From Streptomyces sp. OfavH-34-F (GTDB taxonomy: Bacteria > Actinomycetota > Actinomycetes > Streptomycetales > Streptomycetaceae), in assembly GCF_022347745.1 (NCBI RefSeq), contig NZ_JAKRGC010000032.1, forward strand, positions 1 through 33,584: 33,584 nt of DNA, in the 5' to 3' direction. The position numbers were made by a program, and so were the translations under genes. Positions 21,758 through 29,600 of this stretch are shown piece after piece. Positions within the stretch are counted from its first letter, which is position 1. Each line of letters begins with the position of its first letter. Below the pieces are notes generated by a model. That model saw only the letters and a list, made by a program, of their open reading frames with translations. It was not told the origin of the DNA and ran no database searches.

Positions 21758-23094
21758 GACGCGACTCCGGGAAGGGGGTTGCGGGTGCCGAGGAGAAGTC
21801 CGAGCCGGTGCTTCGCCTCGGAGAGCGCCTGGCGGGGGGAGCGCGACCCGGTGAGCAGCGTCGAGAAGACCTCGCCGAGTTCGATCCACATCCGGGAGGC
21901 GGAGCCGGCGAACCAGGCCGGTTCGTCGAGCACGACGTCGTCGATCACGTCGCGGTAGGCCGACTGCGGGTCGAGCGCGAGGTAGGCGGGATCCGAGAGG
22001 ATGGGCCGGTACGCGGGTACGTGGCCGCCCGCCGCCCACTCGACGGAGTTCTTCAGCATCCAGGCGACGAAGGCGTAGGCGGCCCGGTCCGTCTCGATGT
22101 CGCGCCCGCGCTGGTGCGGCAGGACGAAGGCGTGGGAGTCGGCCTGCGTCGTCGCCCGCTGCCCGAACAGCGCGGGGACGCGGGCCATCGAGAACGGTAT
22201 CCCTCCCGTTCGGAAGGTGGTGACCTCCCAGTCGCCGTTGAGCTGGAACGCGGTCCGCCCCTGGTTGAAGATGCCGACGGCGGCCCCGTAGTCGGCGCGG
22301 CGCCTCCACAGCCCTTCGTCCACGAGTGCGGCCATGTACTCGAGTACCCGCAGGGCCTTGGCGTCGTCGAGGGCCAGGCCCTTGCCGTCGGAGGTGAGGA
22401 CGGTGCCGCCGGTCTGGGAGTAGAAGGTGGAGAAGAGGCGCCAGGGGGTGATGCAGTCCGGGCCGAGGGTCTCGGTGACGAGGGGGGCCGTGCCGGTGAC
22501 CTTCTTGGCGGCGCGCAGGGCCTCGGTGAACTCCGCCGTTCCCTTGATGGGCTTGAGACGCTTCCCGTCCATCAGGCCGGCCTTGCGGCAGATGTCGGTC
22601 TGGTAGTAGAGCACGACGGGGTGGGTGTCGAGAGGGACGGCGTACTGGCGGCCGCCGATGTGCCCGCGTCGCCACAGGTCCTCGGGGAAGTCCGCCGGGC
22701 GGATGCCCGCCTCGGCGAGGAGGTCGGGGTCGAACGGGTCGAGGAGTCGTCCGGGGCCGAACCCGGCCAGCCGGGCCATGTGGAGCGCGGCGACCTCCGG
22801 CGCGCGGCCTCCGGCGCCCGCCATACCGAGCTTGGTGTAGTAGGGAGCGCCCCACTGGAGCGTGGTGGCTTCCAGGTCGATGTCCGGATGGGCGGTGCGG
22901 AAGGCGTCCAGCATCGTCTGCATGTTGACGCCGTCGCCGCCGCCGAACAGATGCCAGAATCTGAGCCCGGTGCGGCCGGACGCGGCGGCCGACGGCGCGG
23001 CGCAGCTCGCGGTGGACGCGAGGGCGCCGACCGTGGCGAGGGTACTCAGGGAGCCGGCCAGGACACGGCGCCGGCTGGGATGGGGTGATTGCAT
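21754..23094 (-). CDS. Sugar-binding lipoprotein of a CUT1 ABC importer
   Basis: A 446-aa extracellular solute-binding protein of the carbohydrate (SBP_1) type. The N terminus has a twin-arginine-like SRRRVLAG run, a hydrophobic stretch and a lipobox ending at Cys31 (TASC), so it is probably exported, perhaps by Tat, and lipid-anchored. The mature protein starts 'GLRFWHLFGGGDG', a common CUT1 opening, and contains 'YYQTDICRKAGL' and 'GRTAFQLNGDWEVTTF', the usual ligand-side motifs. It sits between the cytoplasmic GH51 gene (93 bp upstream) and the two permeases (4-bp overlap). Context suggests arabinose-containing oligosaccharides as ligand; sequence alone does not prove it. Confidence 0.92.
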   Translation of the reverse strand: MQSPHPSRRRVLAGSLSTLATVGALASTASCAAPSAAASGRTGLRFWHLFGGGDGVNMQTMLDAFRTAHPDIDLEATTLQWGAPYYTKLGMAGAGGRAPEVAALHMARLAGFGPGRLLDPFDPDLLAEAGIRPADFPEDLWRRGHIGGRQYAVPLDTHPVVLYYQTDICRKAGLMDGKRLKPIKGTAEFTEALRAAKKVTGTAPLVTETLGPDCITPWRLFSTFYSQTGGTVLTSDGKGLALDDAKALRVLEYMAALVDEGLWRRRADYGAAVGIFNQGRTAFQLNGDWEVTTFRTGGIPFSMARVPALFGQRATTQADSHAFVLPHQRGRDIETDRAAYAFVAWMLKNSVEWAAGGHVPAYRPILSDPAYLALDPQSAYRDVIDDVVLDEPAWFAGSASRMWIELGEVFSTLLTGSRSPRQALSEAKHRLGLLLGTRNPLPGVAS

Positions 23095-23187
23095 CGCGGC
23101 TCGTCTTTCCGGGGTACGGCGGAGGGCGCCTGTCGGCCGCCCTCCGGGGGAGCCGCCCGAAGGCAGCGTTCCTGCGGGGGCGGCCCG

Positions 23188-24717
23188 TCAGGCCAGGCGG
23201 ATCATGGTCCAGGACAGCGGTTCGAGGGTGACGCTCAGCGCGGTGCCGGCCAGGACGGCTCCCTCCCCCGGGTGCGGCGTGACGCGGTCCGGCTCCTCGA
23301 GGGTGTTGCGGGCGTCCGGGTCCGCGTCGGCGAGGACGGTGTGCTCGACGATCCGGCCGAGGTCCATGCGGCCCAGCTCGACGCGCAGCGGCAGGGGCTG
23401 GTCCTGCGAGCGGTTGACGGCGAAGACCGTGACCGCTCCGCTCTGCGGATCCCGTACCGCGGTGGCCTGCAGCAGCGGCACGTCGCCGTGGACGGCGGTG
23501 GGGTACGTGGGCGAGTCCACGCGTACGTCGAGGACCTCGCCGCGGCCGTGGCGAGCGGCGTGGGCGAAGGGGTAGAAGGTGGTCTGCCGCCAGGCCGGGC
23601 CGCCGGGTTCGGTCATGATCGGGGCGATGACGTTGACCAGCTGGGCGAGACAGGCGACCGTGACGCGGTCGGCGTGCCGGAGCAGGGCGATGACCAGCGA
23701 GCCGAAGACGACGGCGTCGGTGACCGAGTAGCTGTCCTCCAGGAGGCGGGGGGCCTCCGGCCAGTCGAGCGGGTTCTCGGCGGCCTCCGCCTCGAAGCGG
23801 CTCTGGTACCAGACGTTCCACTCGTCGAAGGAGAGGTTGATCTTCTTCTTGGACTTCAGGCGGGCGCCGATGTGGTCGCAGGTGGCGACCACGTTCTCGA
23901 TGAACGACTCCATGTCCACGGCGGAGGCGAGGAAGGAGGCGCGGTCGCCGTCCTTCTCCTCGTAGTAGGCGTGCAGGGAGATGTAGTCGACGAAGTCGTA
24001 CGTCTCCTCCAGGACCTTCGCCTCCCAGGACGCGAAGGTGGGCATGGCCTGGCTCGACGAGCCGCATGCGACGAGTTCGAGGTCCGGGTCCATCTGGCGC
24101 ATGGCGCGCGCCGTCTCGGCCGCCAGCCGGCCGTACTCCTGTGCCGTCTTGTGGCCGGTCTGCCACGGGCCGTCCATCTCGTTGCCGAGGCACCACAGCC
24201 GTATGCCGAAGGGTTCCTTGTCGCCGTGGGCGGCCCGCAGATCGGAGAGAGCGGTTCCGCCGGGGTGGTTGGCGTACTCCTGCAGTTCGAGGGCCTCGGC
24301 CACGCCCCGGGTGCCGAGGTTCACGGCCATCATGGGCTCGGCCTCGGGGCCGATCTTGTCCAGGAACGCCATGAACTCGCTGAGCCCGAAGCGGTTGGTC
24401 TCGGTGGAACGCCAGGCGAGGTCGAGCCGGCGGGGCCGGTCCTCGACGGGGCCGACGGAGTCCTCCCACCGGTATCCGGAGACGAAGTTGCCTCCCGGAT
24501 AGCGGATGGCCGTGACCCCGAGTTCGCGGACGAGGTCGAGGACGTCGGTGCGCAGGCCCGCCGCGTCCGCGGAGGGGTGGCCGGGCTCGAAGACGCCGGT
24601 GTAGACGCAACGGCCCAGGTGCTCGACGAACGAACCGAAGAGACGGGGGTTCACCTCGCCGACTGTGAACGCCGGATCGAGGGTGAATCGGGCGACGTGG
24701 TCAGGGGCGGTGGTCAT
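23188..24717 (-). CDS. abfA: Intracellular alpha-L-arabinofuranosidase, GH51
   Basis: Hydrolyses terminal alpha-L-arabinofuranosyl residues from arabino-oligosaccharides, with retention, in the cytoplasm. The 509-aa protein lacks a signal peptide and has the typical two-domain GH51 form. It shows the opening 'NPRLFGSFVEHLGRCVYTGV', the strand 'IRYPGGNFVSGYRWEDSVGP', the acid/base Glu in LWCLGNEMDGPW (about residue 178) and the nucleophile Glu in LSFDEWNVWY (about 298). The ATG at 24717 has AAGGAAG just upstream; the longer open frame through the GH43 region is antisense-type noise. It is 47 bp behind the GH43 gene and precedes the importer genes, as expected for the enzyme that finishes imported oligosaccharides. 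Confidence 0.95.
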   Translation of the reverse strand: MTTAPDHVARFTLDPAFTVGEVNPRLFGSFVEHLGRCVYTGVFEPGHPSADAAGLRTDVLDLVRELGVTAIRYPGGNFVSGYRWEDSVGPVEDRPRRLDLAWRSTETNRFGLSEFMAFLDKIGPEAEPMMAVNLGTRGVAEALELQEYANHPGGTALSDLRAAHGDKEPFGIRLWCLGNEMDGPWQTGHKTAQEYGRLAAETARAMRQMDPDLELVACGSSSQAMPTFASWEAKVLEETYDFVDYISLHAYYEEKDGDRASFLASAVDMESFIENVVATCDHIGARLKSKKKINLSFDEWNVWYQSRFEAEAAENPLDWPEAPRLLEDSYSVTDAVVFGSLVIALLRHADRVTVACLAQLVNVIAPIMTEPGGPAWRQTTFYPFAHAARHGRGEVLDVRVDSPTYPTAVHGDVPLLQATAVRDPQSGAVTVFAVNRSQDQPLPLRVELGRMDLGRIVEHTVLADADPDARNTLEEPDRVTPHPGEGAVLAGTALSVTLEPLSWTMIRLA

Positions 24718-24764
24718 GACTTCCTTTCGGGGGGCAGGGGTGCCGGGGGGCCGGGCGGTCGCCG

Positions 24765-25763
24765 TCAGCGGGCGAGCACGGGCCATCCGTCGGCACTCCA
24801 GGAGAGCGGGGTGAGGCCGAGCTTGGGAGTGCCCTGGTCCTCGGCGTCGTAGTAGTGGTGGACGAGGACGTCCCGGCCGCGGTCCCGGAGCACCGACTGT
24901 CCGCCGGGGCCGAGGTACCTGCCGTGGGCGGCCAGCAGCAGGTCGCCGCCGCCTTGCGTCATCGGCCTGCCGTCGCGTCCGGCGTAGGGGCCGGTCGGCG
25001 AGGTGGAGCGGCCGACGCGGATGTTGTACGTCGACTCGGTGCCCGCACAGCAGCGGTCGTACGAGACGAAGAGGTAGTAGTAGCCGCCCCGGTGCACCAC
25101 GTACGGGGCCTCGACGGCGTAGGGGGCGTCGGGCCGGGTGGCCAGGTGGTGGACGGGGGCCGCGGGGAGGGGGCGCCCGGTGCGGTCGTCCAGCTCCACC
25201 ATGCGGATGCCGGTCCAGTAGGAGCCGAAGGACATCCAGAGTCTGCCGTCGCCTTCGACGATGCCCGGGTCGATGGCGTTGTAGGGGTCCGTCGTGTCGC
25301 TCGCGAGGATCTCTCCCTGGTCGGTCCAGGTGCCGGGCCGGCCGCTGGTGGAGGTGGCGAGCCCGATGGCGGAGTGGTTGGAGCCGAAGGAGGAGACCGC
25401 GTAGTAGAGCCAGTAGCGGCCCTTGCGGTGGACGATCTCGGGGGCCCAGGGGTCGTTCTCCGCGGAGTAGGAACGCCACCAGGCGGGAAGCGTGGTGAAG
25501 GCGGACCCCGACCGCTCCCAGTGGCGTCCGTCGCGCGAGGTGCGCGCTTCGAGTCCACCGTGCGTGGAGTAGACGACGTACGTTCCGTCCTTGAGCCGGA
25601 TCGCCGAAGGATCGTGGACGACGACGTCCCCGGTGACGGGCAGCGGATCCGGGTAAGCGGCCACCGGAGCGGCCGAGGCCGTGGGGACCAGACAGGCGAG
25701 GACCGCGGCAGCGGCGGCCACGAGTGCCGCGGTGCGGTGGCGGAAGAGGTGTCCGACCTTCAT
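24765..25763 (-). CDS. Secreted GH43 arabinanase / arabinofuranosidase
   Basis: A 332-aa secreted glycoside hydrolase family 43 enzyme, most like arabinan endo-1,5-alpha-L-arabinosidases, which cut the arabinan backbone outside the cell. Residues 1-31 are a Sec-type signal ending ASA. The five-bladed propeller carries the three catalytic acids: Asp51 in VVHDPSAI (base), Asp near 165 in YNAIDPG and Glu near 215 in YAVEAPYVV (acid). 'SAENDPWAPEIVHRKGRYWLYY' is the classic second-blade motif. The start ATG at 25763 has AAGGAG upstream; the ATG at 25841 would spoil the signal peptide. It follows a strong hairpin terminator, so it may have its own promoter or rely on read-through. GH43 also includes xylosidases, so the exact substrate is less certain. 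Confidence 0.92.
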   Translation of the reverse strand: MKVGHLFRHRTAALVAAAAAVLACLVPTASAAPVAAYPDPLPVTGDVVVHDPSAIRLKDGTYVVYSTHGGLEARTSRDGRHWERSGSAFTTLPAWWRSYSAENDPWAPEIVHRKGRYWLYYAVSSFGSNHSAIGLATSTSGRPGTWTDQGEILASDTTDPYNAIDPGIVEGDGRLWMSFGSYWTGIRMVELDDRTGRPLPAAPVHHLATRPDAPYAVEAPYVVHRGGYYYLFVSYDRCCAGTESTYNIRVGRSTSPTGPYAGRDGRPMTQGGGDLLLAAHGRYLGPGGQSVLRDRGRDVLVHHYYDAEDQGTPKLGLTPLSWSADGWPVLAR

Positions 25764-25877
25764 GGAGATGCTCCTTCTGCGACCCGGCGGAGGGGTGCGT
25801 TCGAAAGGGCGAGCGGGCAGGGCTTCTTCGAGGCGTCGCACGGCCGGCCGACCGCGCCGCCCGTGGCGCTGTGGGGA

Positions 25878-25916
25878 TCCCTGCCGTGGAGGACGGTCGT
25901 CCCTCCACGGCAGGGA
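25878..25916 (-). terminator. Strong hairpin terminator after the secreted GH51 gene
   Basis: A perfect 15-bp inverted repeat (TCCCTGCCGTGGAGG at 25878-25892 and its complement at 25902-25916) with a 9-nt loop begins about 40 bases past the stop of the GH51 gene read on the minus strand. No T-run follows. The arms are long enough to stop or stabilise transcripts from either side. It separates the big secreted arabinofuranosidase from the GH43-importer genes. Confidence 0.75.
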
Positions 25917-25955
25917 AGCGGGGGCGGCGGCAGTGCGCCGCGCCGCCGGTCGCCG

Positions 25956-28508
25956 CTACCTGCTCTTGACGCGCAGGAAGGTGACCGAGTGGGCGGGGAA
26001 GGTGTAGGTGAAGGTCCGTCCGATGCCCTTCAGCGTCGACTTCCGTGGCCGGATCGGCTGGTCGTCGGCACTGTTCACCGCGCTCGGCGCGCCTTCCAGG
26101 GTGGTCACCCGGGCCGTCGACGCGACCTTGGAGGTGCCGAGGTCGATGCTCGTACGGGCCGCGGTCGCCTGGGCGTTGACGACCTTGACGATCAGATCGG
26201 ACTTGTCCCTGGTCACCACCTGGCGGAAGGGTTCGGCCGCCTTGTCGTCGGTGAACGAACCCCACTCCTTGCCGTCGAGGTAGAGGGTGACCTGCCGGCC
26301 GCGCACCTGGACGCGGAGGTCGTAGGTGCGGCCCGTCTCGATGGTGGTGGGTTTGTCCATCAGGGTCTGCTTGCCCCCGTCGACGGACTTTTCGACGGCG
26401 GAGCGGGTGTTGCCCCAGCCGCCGAGGTTCCACCAGTAGTAGTTCCCGGTGTCGCGTACGCCGAAGGCGACCAGGAACCCTTCCTTGCCGGACTTCTTCG
26501 TGGCCTTGACCTTCAGGTCGTAGTCCTGCCAGCCCGGGTCACCCGCGGTGACCAGGGTGTCCTCGGCGGCTTCGTCGGTCTGGACGTAGGCCCCGTCCTG
26601 GACGGCCCAGGCGCCGCGCCCGGCTGCCGGCGTCCACCCGGAAGCGCCGGCGGTGAAGTCGTCCTTCAGGAGGGTGGTGCCGTCCGCCGCCGTCACCTCG
26701 ACGTCGTCGTAGGCGGCGCTGGTGGCCCAGGTCGACAGGCCGACCGCGCCGGTGATGGGGCCGGAGACGGACGGGGTGGCGGAGGCGCGGCTCGGCACGA
26801 CCCGGTCGCCGGTGTTGTTCATGAAGAGCTTCTGGACCTCGTAACTGGTGGAGCCCCAGGAGCGGTCGTTGTCGAACCAGATCATGTCGGGCCGCCACTG
26901 GTTCTTGTTCACATCGGCCAGCAGCGGAGCGTACGAGGCGAGTTTGACGACGTCGGCGTTGCGCTCCAGGCCCGTCATGAACGCCGCCTCGGACAAGGAG
27001 TTGGCGAAGCGGTTGTCGAGGGAGGCGTACTCGCCGAGGAAGACCTTGGGGCCGCTGCGGTCGTAGGAGTCGTAGCGGTCGTTGTTCTCCAGGAACCACT
27101 GCGGCGAGTTGTAGTAGTGCTCGTCGACCATGTCGACGCCCGACTTGCGGTTGAGGTCCCACAGCCGGTCGAAGGTGGCGCCCGAGGAAGCGGGGCCGGA
27201 GTTGGAGACGAGCGTGATCTCGGGGTACTCGGCCTCGATCGCCTTACGGAACTCGGTGAAGTGGGCGAAGAAGGCGTCGGGCAGGTTCTCCTCGTTGCCG
27301 ATGCCCAGGTGGGTCAGGCCGAAGGGCTTCGGGTGGCCCATCTCGGCGCGCTTGCGGCCCCAGGTGGAGGTGACGGGGCCGTTGGCGAACTCGATCAGGT
27401 CCAGGGTGTCCTGGATGTGCCGCTTGAGCAGGGCCGGGTCGTCGGTGGACTGGTTCTGCCCGCAGCCGGTGACCAGGGCGGGTACGACGGGCAGCGGCAT
27501 CGCGCCGATGTCCTCGGCGAACTGGAAGTACTCGTAGTAGCCGAGGCCGTAGCTCTGGTGGTAGCCCCAGAAGTTGGCGTTCACGGCCCGCTGCTCGACG
27601 GGACCGATCGTGTCCTTCCACTGGTAGGAGCGGCGGCGTTGCCAGTTCGGGGCCTCGTAGGCGTCGTGGCTGCCGGTGTTGACGAGGCAGCCGCCCGGGA
27701 AGCGGAGGAAACCGGGGTTCAGCGCGGCGATCTTCTCGGCGAGGTCCTTGCGCAGCCCGTTCGCGCGGCCCTTGTACGTGTCGCGGGGGAAGAGCGAGGC
27801 CATGTCGAGACGGAGGGTTCCGGCACCGGCGGCCGTCACCGCGAGCCGGCCCGCGGTGGTGTTCGTCCTGGGGACGAGCGTGCCGGTGTACTTGGTCCAC
27901 CGGTCGCCGCGCACGGTGATGCCGAGCGGCGCGCTCAGGACAGTGCCGTCGGCGGTGCGCAGCTCGGCTGCGAGACGGGTGCCGGCTTTGTTGTCCGTGC
28001 GCGCCCAGACGGAGAAGTCGTACCGCTTCCCCTTCTTCAGGGCCATGCCCGGGCCGTAGCCGCTGTTGACCACGCCGAATCGGCCGGTGGTGCCGCCCGT
28101 GCCGGCGAGGTCGACCCGCAGGTAGTTGCGGTTGCGCTCGTTCAGCCGCTCGGCGTCGCCGGCGACCGTGACAGATCCGGTGGCGCCCCCGGACGCGATC
28201 TGCTCCCAGCCGGTCAGCGGGGTGTAGGCACTGTTGTCGACCGGGCTGAACTCGAACGAACGGTTCTGCACGAGTTCGGCGTAGAGACCGCCGTCGGCCG
28301 CGTTGTTGATGTCCTCGAAGAAGACGCCGTACATGGTGGGGTCGATCGCCGGGCCCTTGCCGGCGGCGTCGACGGAGAGGGTGTAGTCGGTGACGGCAGG
28401 GTCCGCCGCCGCCACCGGGGTCTGGGCGAGCAGGCCGGCCGCCAGTGAGGTGGCGAGCAGGCCACCGGTGAGGACACCGGGTTTTCTGATGGTGTTGCGT
28501 GGGCGCAA
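25956..28508 (-). CDS. Secreted multidomain alpha-L-arabinofuranosidase, GH51
   Basis: An 850-aa extracellular enzyme that removes arabinofuranosyl side groups from arabinan or arabinoxylan. After a signal peptide (about 1-34, ending VAA) comes 'YGVFFEDINNAADGGLYAELVQNRSFEF', diagnostic of secreted GH51 proteins, then a CBM4/9-like sandwich (about 85-230) and the catalytic barrel. The acid/base Glu lies in GIGNEENLPDAFF (about 404), the nucleophile Glu in FLGEYASLD (about 493). A concanavalin-like insert at about 600-750 precedes the C-terminal arabinofuranosidase domain. The start is a rare TTG at 28508, chosen because AAGGAG lies seven bases upstream and the signal begins there; the ATG at 28646 gives an Arg/His-rich extension without a ribosome site. 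It is the first gene after the LacI-type operator. Confidence 0.93.
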   Translation of the reverse strand: MRPRNTIRKPGVLTGGLLATSLAAGLLAQTPVAAADPAVTDYTLSVDAAGKGPAIDPTMYGVFFEDINNAADGGLYAELVQNRSFEFSPVDNSAYTPLTGWEQIASGGATGSVTVAGDAERLNERNRNYLRVDLAGTGGTTGRFGVVNSGYGPGMALKKGKRYDFSVWARTDNKAGTRLAAELRTADGTVLSAPLGITVRGDRWTKYTGTLVPRTNTTAGRLAVTAAGAGTLRLDMASLFPRDTYKGRANGLRKDLAEKIAALNPGFLRFPGGCLVNTGSHDAYEAPNWQRRRSYQWKDTIGPVEQRAVNANFWGYHQSYGLGYYEYFQFAEDIGAMPLPVVPALVTGCGQNQSTDDPALLKRHIQDTLDLIEFANGPVTSTWGRKRAEMGHPKPFGLTHLGIGNEENLPDAFFAHFTEFRKAIEAEYPEITLVSNSGPASSGATFDRLWDLNRKSGVDMVDEHYYNSPQWFLENNDRYDSYDRSGPKVFLGEYASLDNRFANSLSEAAFMTGLERNADVVKLASYAPLLADVNKNQWRPDMIWFDNDRSWGSTSYEVQKLFMNNTGDRVVPSRASATPSVSGPITGAVGLSTWATSAAYDDVEVTAADGTTLLKDDFTAGASGWTPAAGRGAWAVQDGAYVQTDEAAEDTLVTAGDPGWQDYDLKVKATKKSGKEGFLVAFGVRDTGNYYWWNLGGWGNTRSAVEKSVDGGKQTLMDKPTTIETGRTYDLRVQVRGRQVTLYLDGKEWGSFTDDKAAEPFRQVVTRDKSDLIVKVVNAQATAARTSIDLGTSKVASTARVTTLEGAPSAVNSADDQPIRPRKSTLKGIGRTFTYTFPAHSVTFLRVKSR

Positions 28509-29000
28509 GGCGGCTCTCCTTGAGGGGGACGGTGCTGGGGCGTCGTGCTCTCGGTGGGCGGGGCGGTACGCGTGGGCCCCTTCGCGGTCGTCAGCGCTCG
28601 GGCTCCCGTGGCCCTTGCGGTGGCGGGCGGCTGCGGAGCGCCCCACCGCGGCGGCCGGACGGGCGCCGGATTGCCGTAGTGGGCGTCTGGGCCGTGCTTG
28701 CGGGTGACGTGACGGTCCAGCAGGTGTTGCGGGAGTTACACCGTGCTCAGGGCCTCTGGGGTGCTGGGCCGTCTCCGCGACCGCATCGCGGATGACGGCG
28801 TGGCGGTGTTCGTGGACCGCCGAGCCGGGTTGCGGCGCCGTCGCGGACCCTGACCACCACGGCGCGCCCGGATGAGGGGGCCGCGGTCCACACCGGTCGT
28901 GCAGGCGTCGGGATGGTGCCGTTCGACGGGGCGAAAAGAGGCGTGAGGCGTCACGATGCGGTCTCTCAGTCCTGCGCGGAGGGCGTGGGCGACCCCCTGA
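28509..29000 (-). other. Long 5' untranslated leader of the GH51 gene
   Basis: About 490 bases lie between the predicted promoter at 29001-29029 and the TTG start. No frame on either strand has family features, and long open frames here are GC-bias artefacts. It may be a genuine long leader or contain a second, unseen promoter. I find no known riboswitch pattern. Confidence 0.4.
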
Positions 29001-29016
29001 TTGTTAACGCTCACAA
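29001..29016. promoter_or_regulatory. LacI-family operator, copy 1
   Basis: TTGTTAACGCTCACAA is a partial palindrome with a central CG (TTGT-A-CG-T-ACAA), the form bound by LacI/GalR repressors of sugar genes. It overlaps the -10 of the predicted arabinan promoter. Its reverse complement shares TGTGAGCGTTAAC with copy 2. No LacI gene lies in the window. Confidence 0.65.
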
Positions 29017-29029
29017 CCGTCATGGACAA
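29001..29029 (-). promoter_or_regulatory. Predicted promoter of the arabinan locus
   Basis: On the minus strand TTGTCC (29024-29029), a 17-bp spacer and TAACAA (29001-29006) form a good sigma-70-type (HrdB) promoter. The -10 hexamer is inside the LacI-type operator, so repressor binding would block it directly. Expected transcript start is near 28994. Confidence 0.5.
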
Positions 29030-29048
29030 GACCTGGGTGCAGTTCTCT

Positions 29049-29057
29049 GAAACTTTC
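29049..29057. promoter_or_regulatory. GAAACTTTC palindrome, xylanase-promoter type
   Basis: GAAACTTTC (with flanks TGAAACTTTCGG) is close to the palindrome CGAAACTTTCG described upstream of Streptomyces xylanase genes. It lies 20 bp upstream of the predicted -35 of the arabinan promoter on the minus strand. A role in hemicellulose control is inference from similarity to that motif. Confidence 0.4.
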
Positions 29058-29438
29058 GGCGAAAAGCACGGCTCCCGAGAGAGCGCGACACCGCAGCCCG
29101 CGCGGGCAGTCCCGGAGGCTCGGCCCCTGGTCGCGGGGGGCCGGGGTGATCGACAGTCACCTACGGGGCGCACTCCACGAAGGAGTCCACGCAGGTGGCC
29201 CGATCACCGACAAGGCCCGTTCCGCGCACAGCGACGCCAGGTGGAAGGCCGTCGGCAAAGGCCGTACGGCACCGGAGGGCGTCGTCCGGCGGCAGGGTGC
29301 TCGCGCGCATGATCAGCCGGCGTCGGATCAGGAGGAGTTCAGGCCTCCTGGCGCATGCCTCGCACGTTCGCTCCCCTTCTCCGCCCTCACGGGCTGTGCG
29401 GCGATACGGGCGAGGCCGCCAGCTCTTTGCGCCTGCCG

Positions 29439-29454
29439 ATGTGAGCGTTAACGG
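29439..29454. promoter_or_regulatory. LacI-family operator, copy 2 (inverted)
   Basis: ATGTGAGCGTTAACGG contains the 13-mer TGTGAGCGTTAAC, identical to the reverse complement of copy 1, 424 bp away. It lies about 160 bp before the lipoprotein gene and about 400 bp upstream of the arabinan promoter. It could serve repression by looping, or a second promoter. Confidence 0.5.
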
Positions 29455-29561
29455 CTCTCAGCGCAGCGCAGGAGCGCCAGGCGCAGGCGCGACCTCGAAG
29501 ACCGGACGTCCTGCCGGCGCCGTGGTTTCGCCGGGAACCGGCAGCCCCGCTCCCGTACTCC

Positions 29562-29567
29562 TAGGAT
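29562..29567 (+). promoter_or_regulatory. Possible -10 box of the lipoprotein-kinase genes
   Basis: TAGGAT matches the Streptomyces -10 consensus and would start transcription about 25-30 bp before the lipoprotein start. The -35 region is poor, so this is tentative. Confidence 0.3.
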
Positions 29568-29600
29568 CGACGTGGCTTCGGGATGCGGGGGTGGTTGTTC

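Larger units (their letters stand above)
29017..29600. other. Gene-free stretch between the arabinan promoter and the lipoprotein gene
   Basis: Holds the xylanase-type palindrome at 29049, the second LacI-type operator at 29439 and a possible -10 at 29562. Open frames present (for example 29195-29704) lack any protein-like features. Confidence 0.4.

Noticed and set aside
20795..24610. 1271-aa minus-strand frame as a single giant protein
   Set aside because: Only its last 320 residues are real (the MalF-type permease); the rest is out-of-frame translation of the binding-protein and GH51 genes.
24855..28448. 1197-aa plus-strand open frame
   Set aside because: Antisense to the GH43 and GH51 genes, which have full catalytic motifs; the frame is low-complexity Val/Gly/Asp-rich.
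28736..29173. 145-aa minus-strand frame in the GH51 leader
   Set aside because: It spans the predicted promoter and operator, starts upstream of the expected transcript start, and shows no protein-like features.
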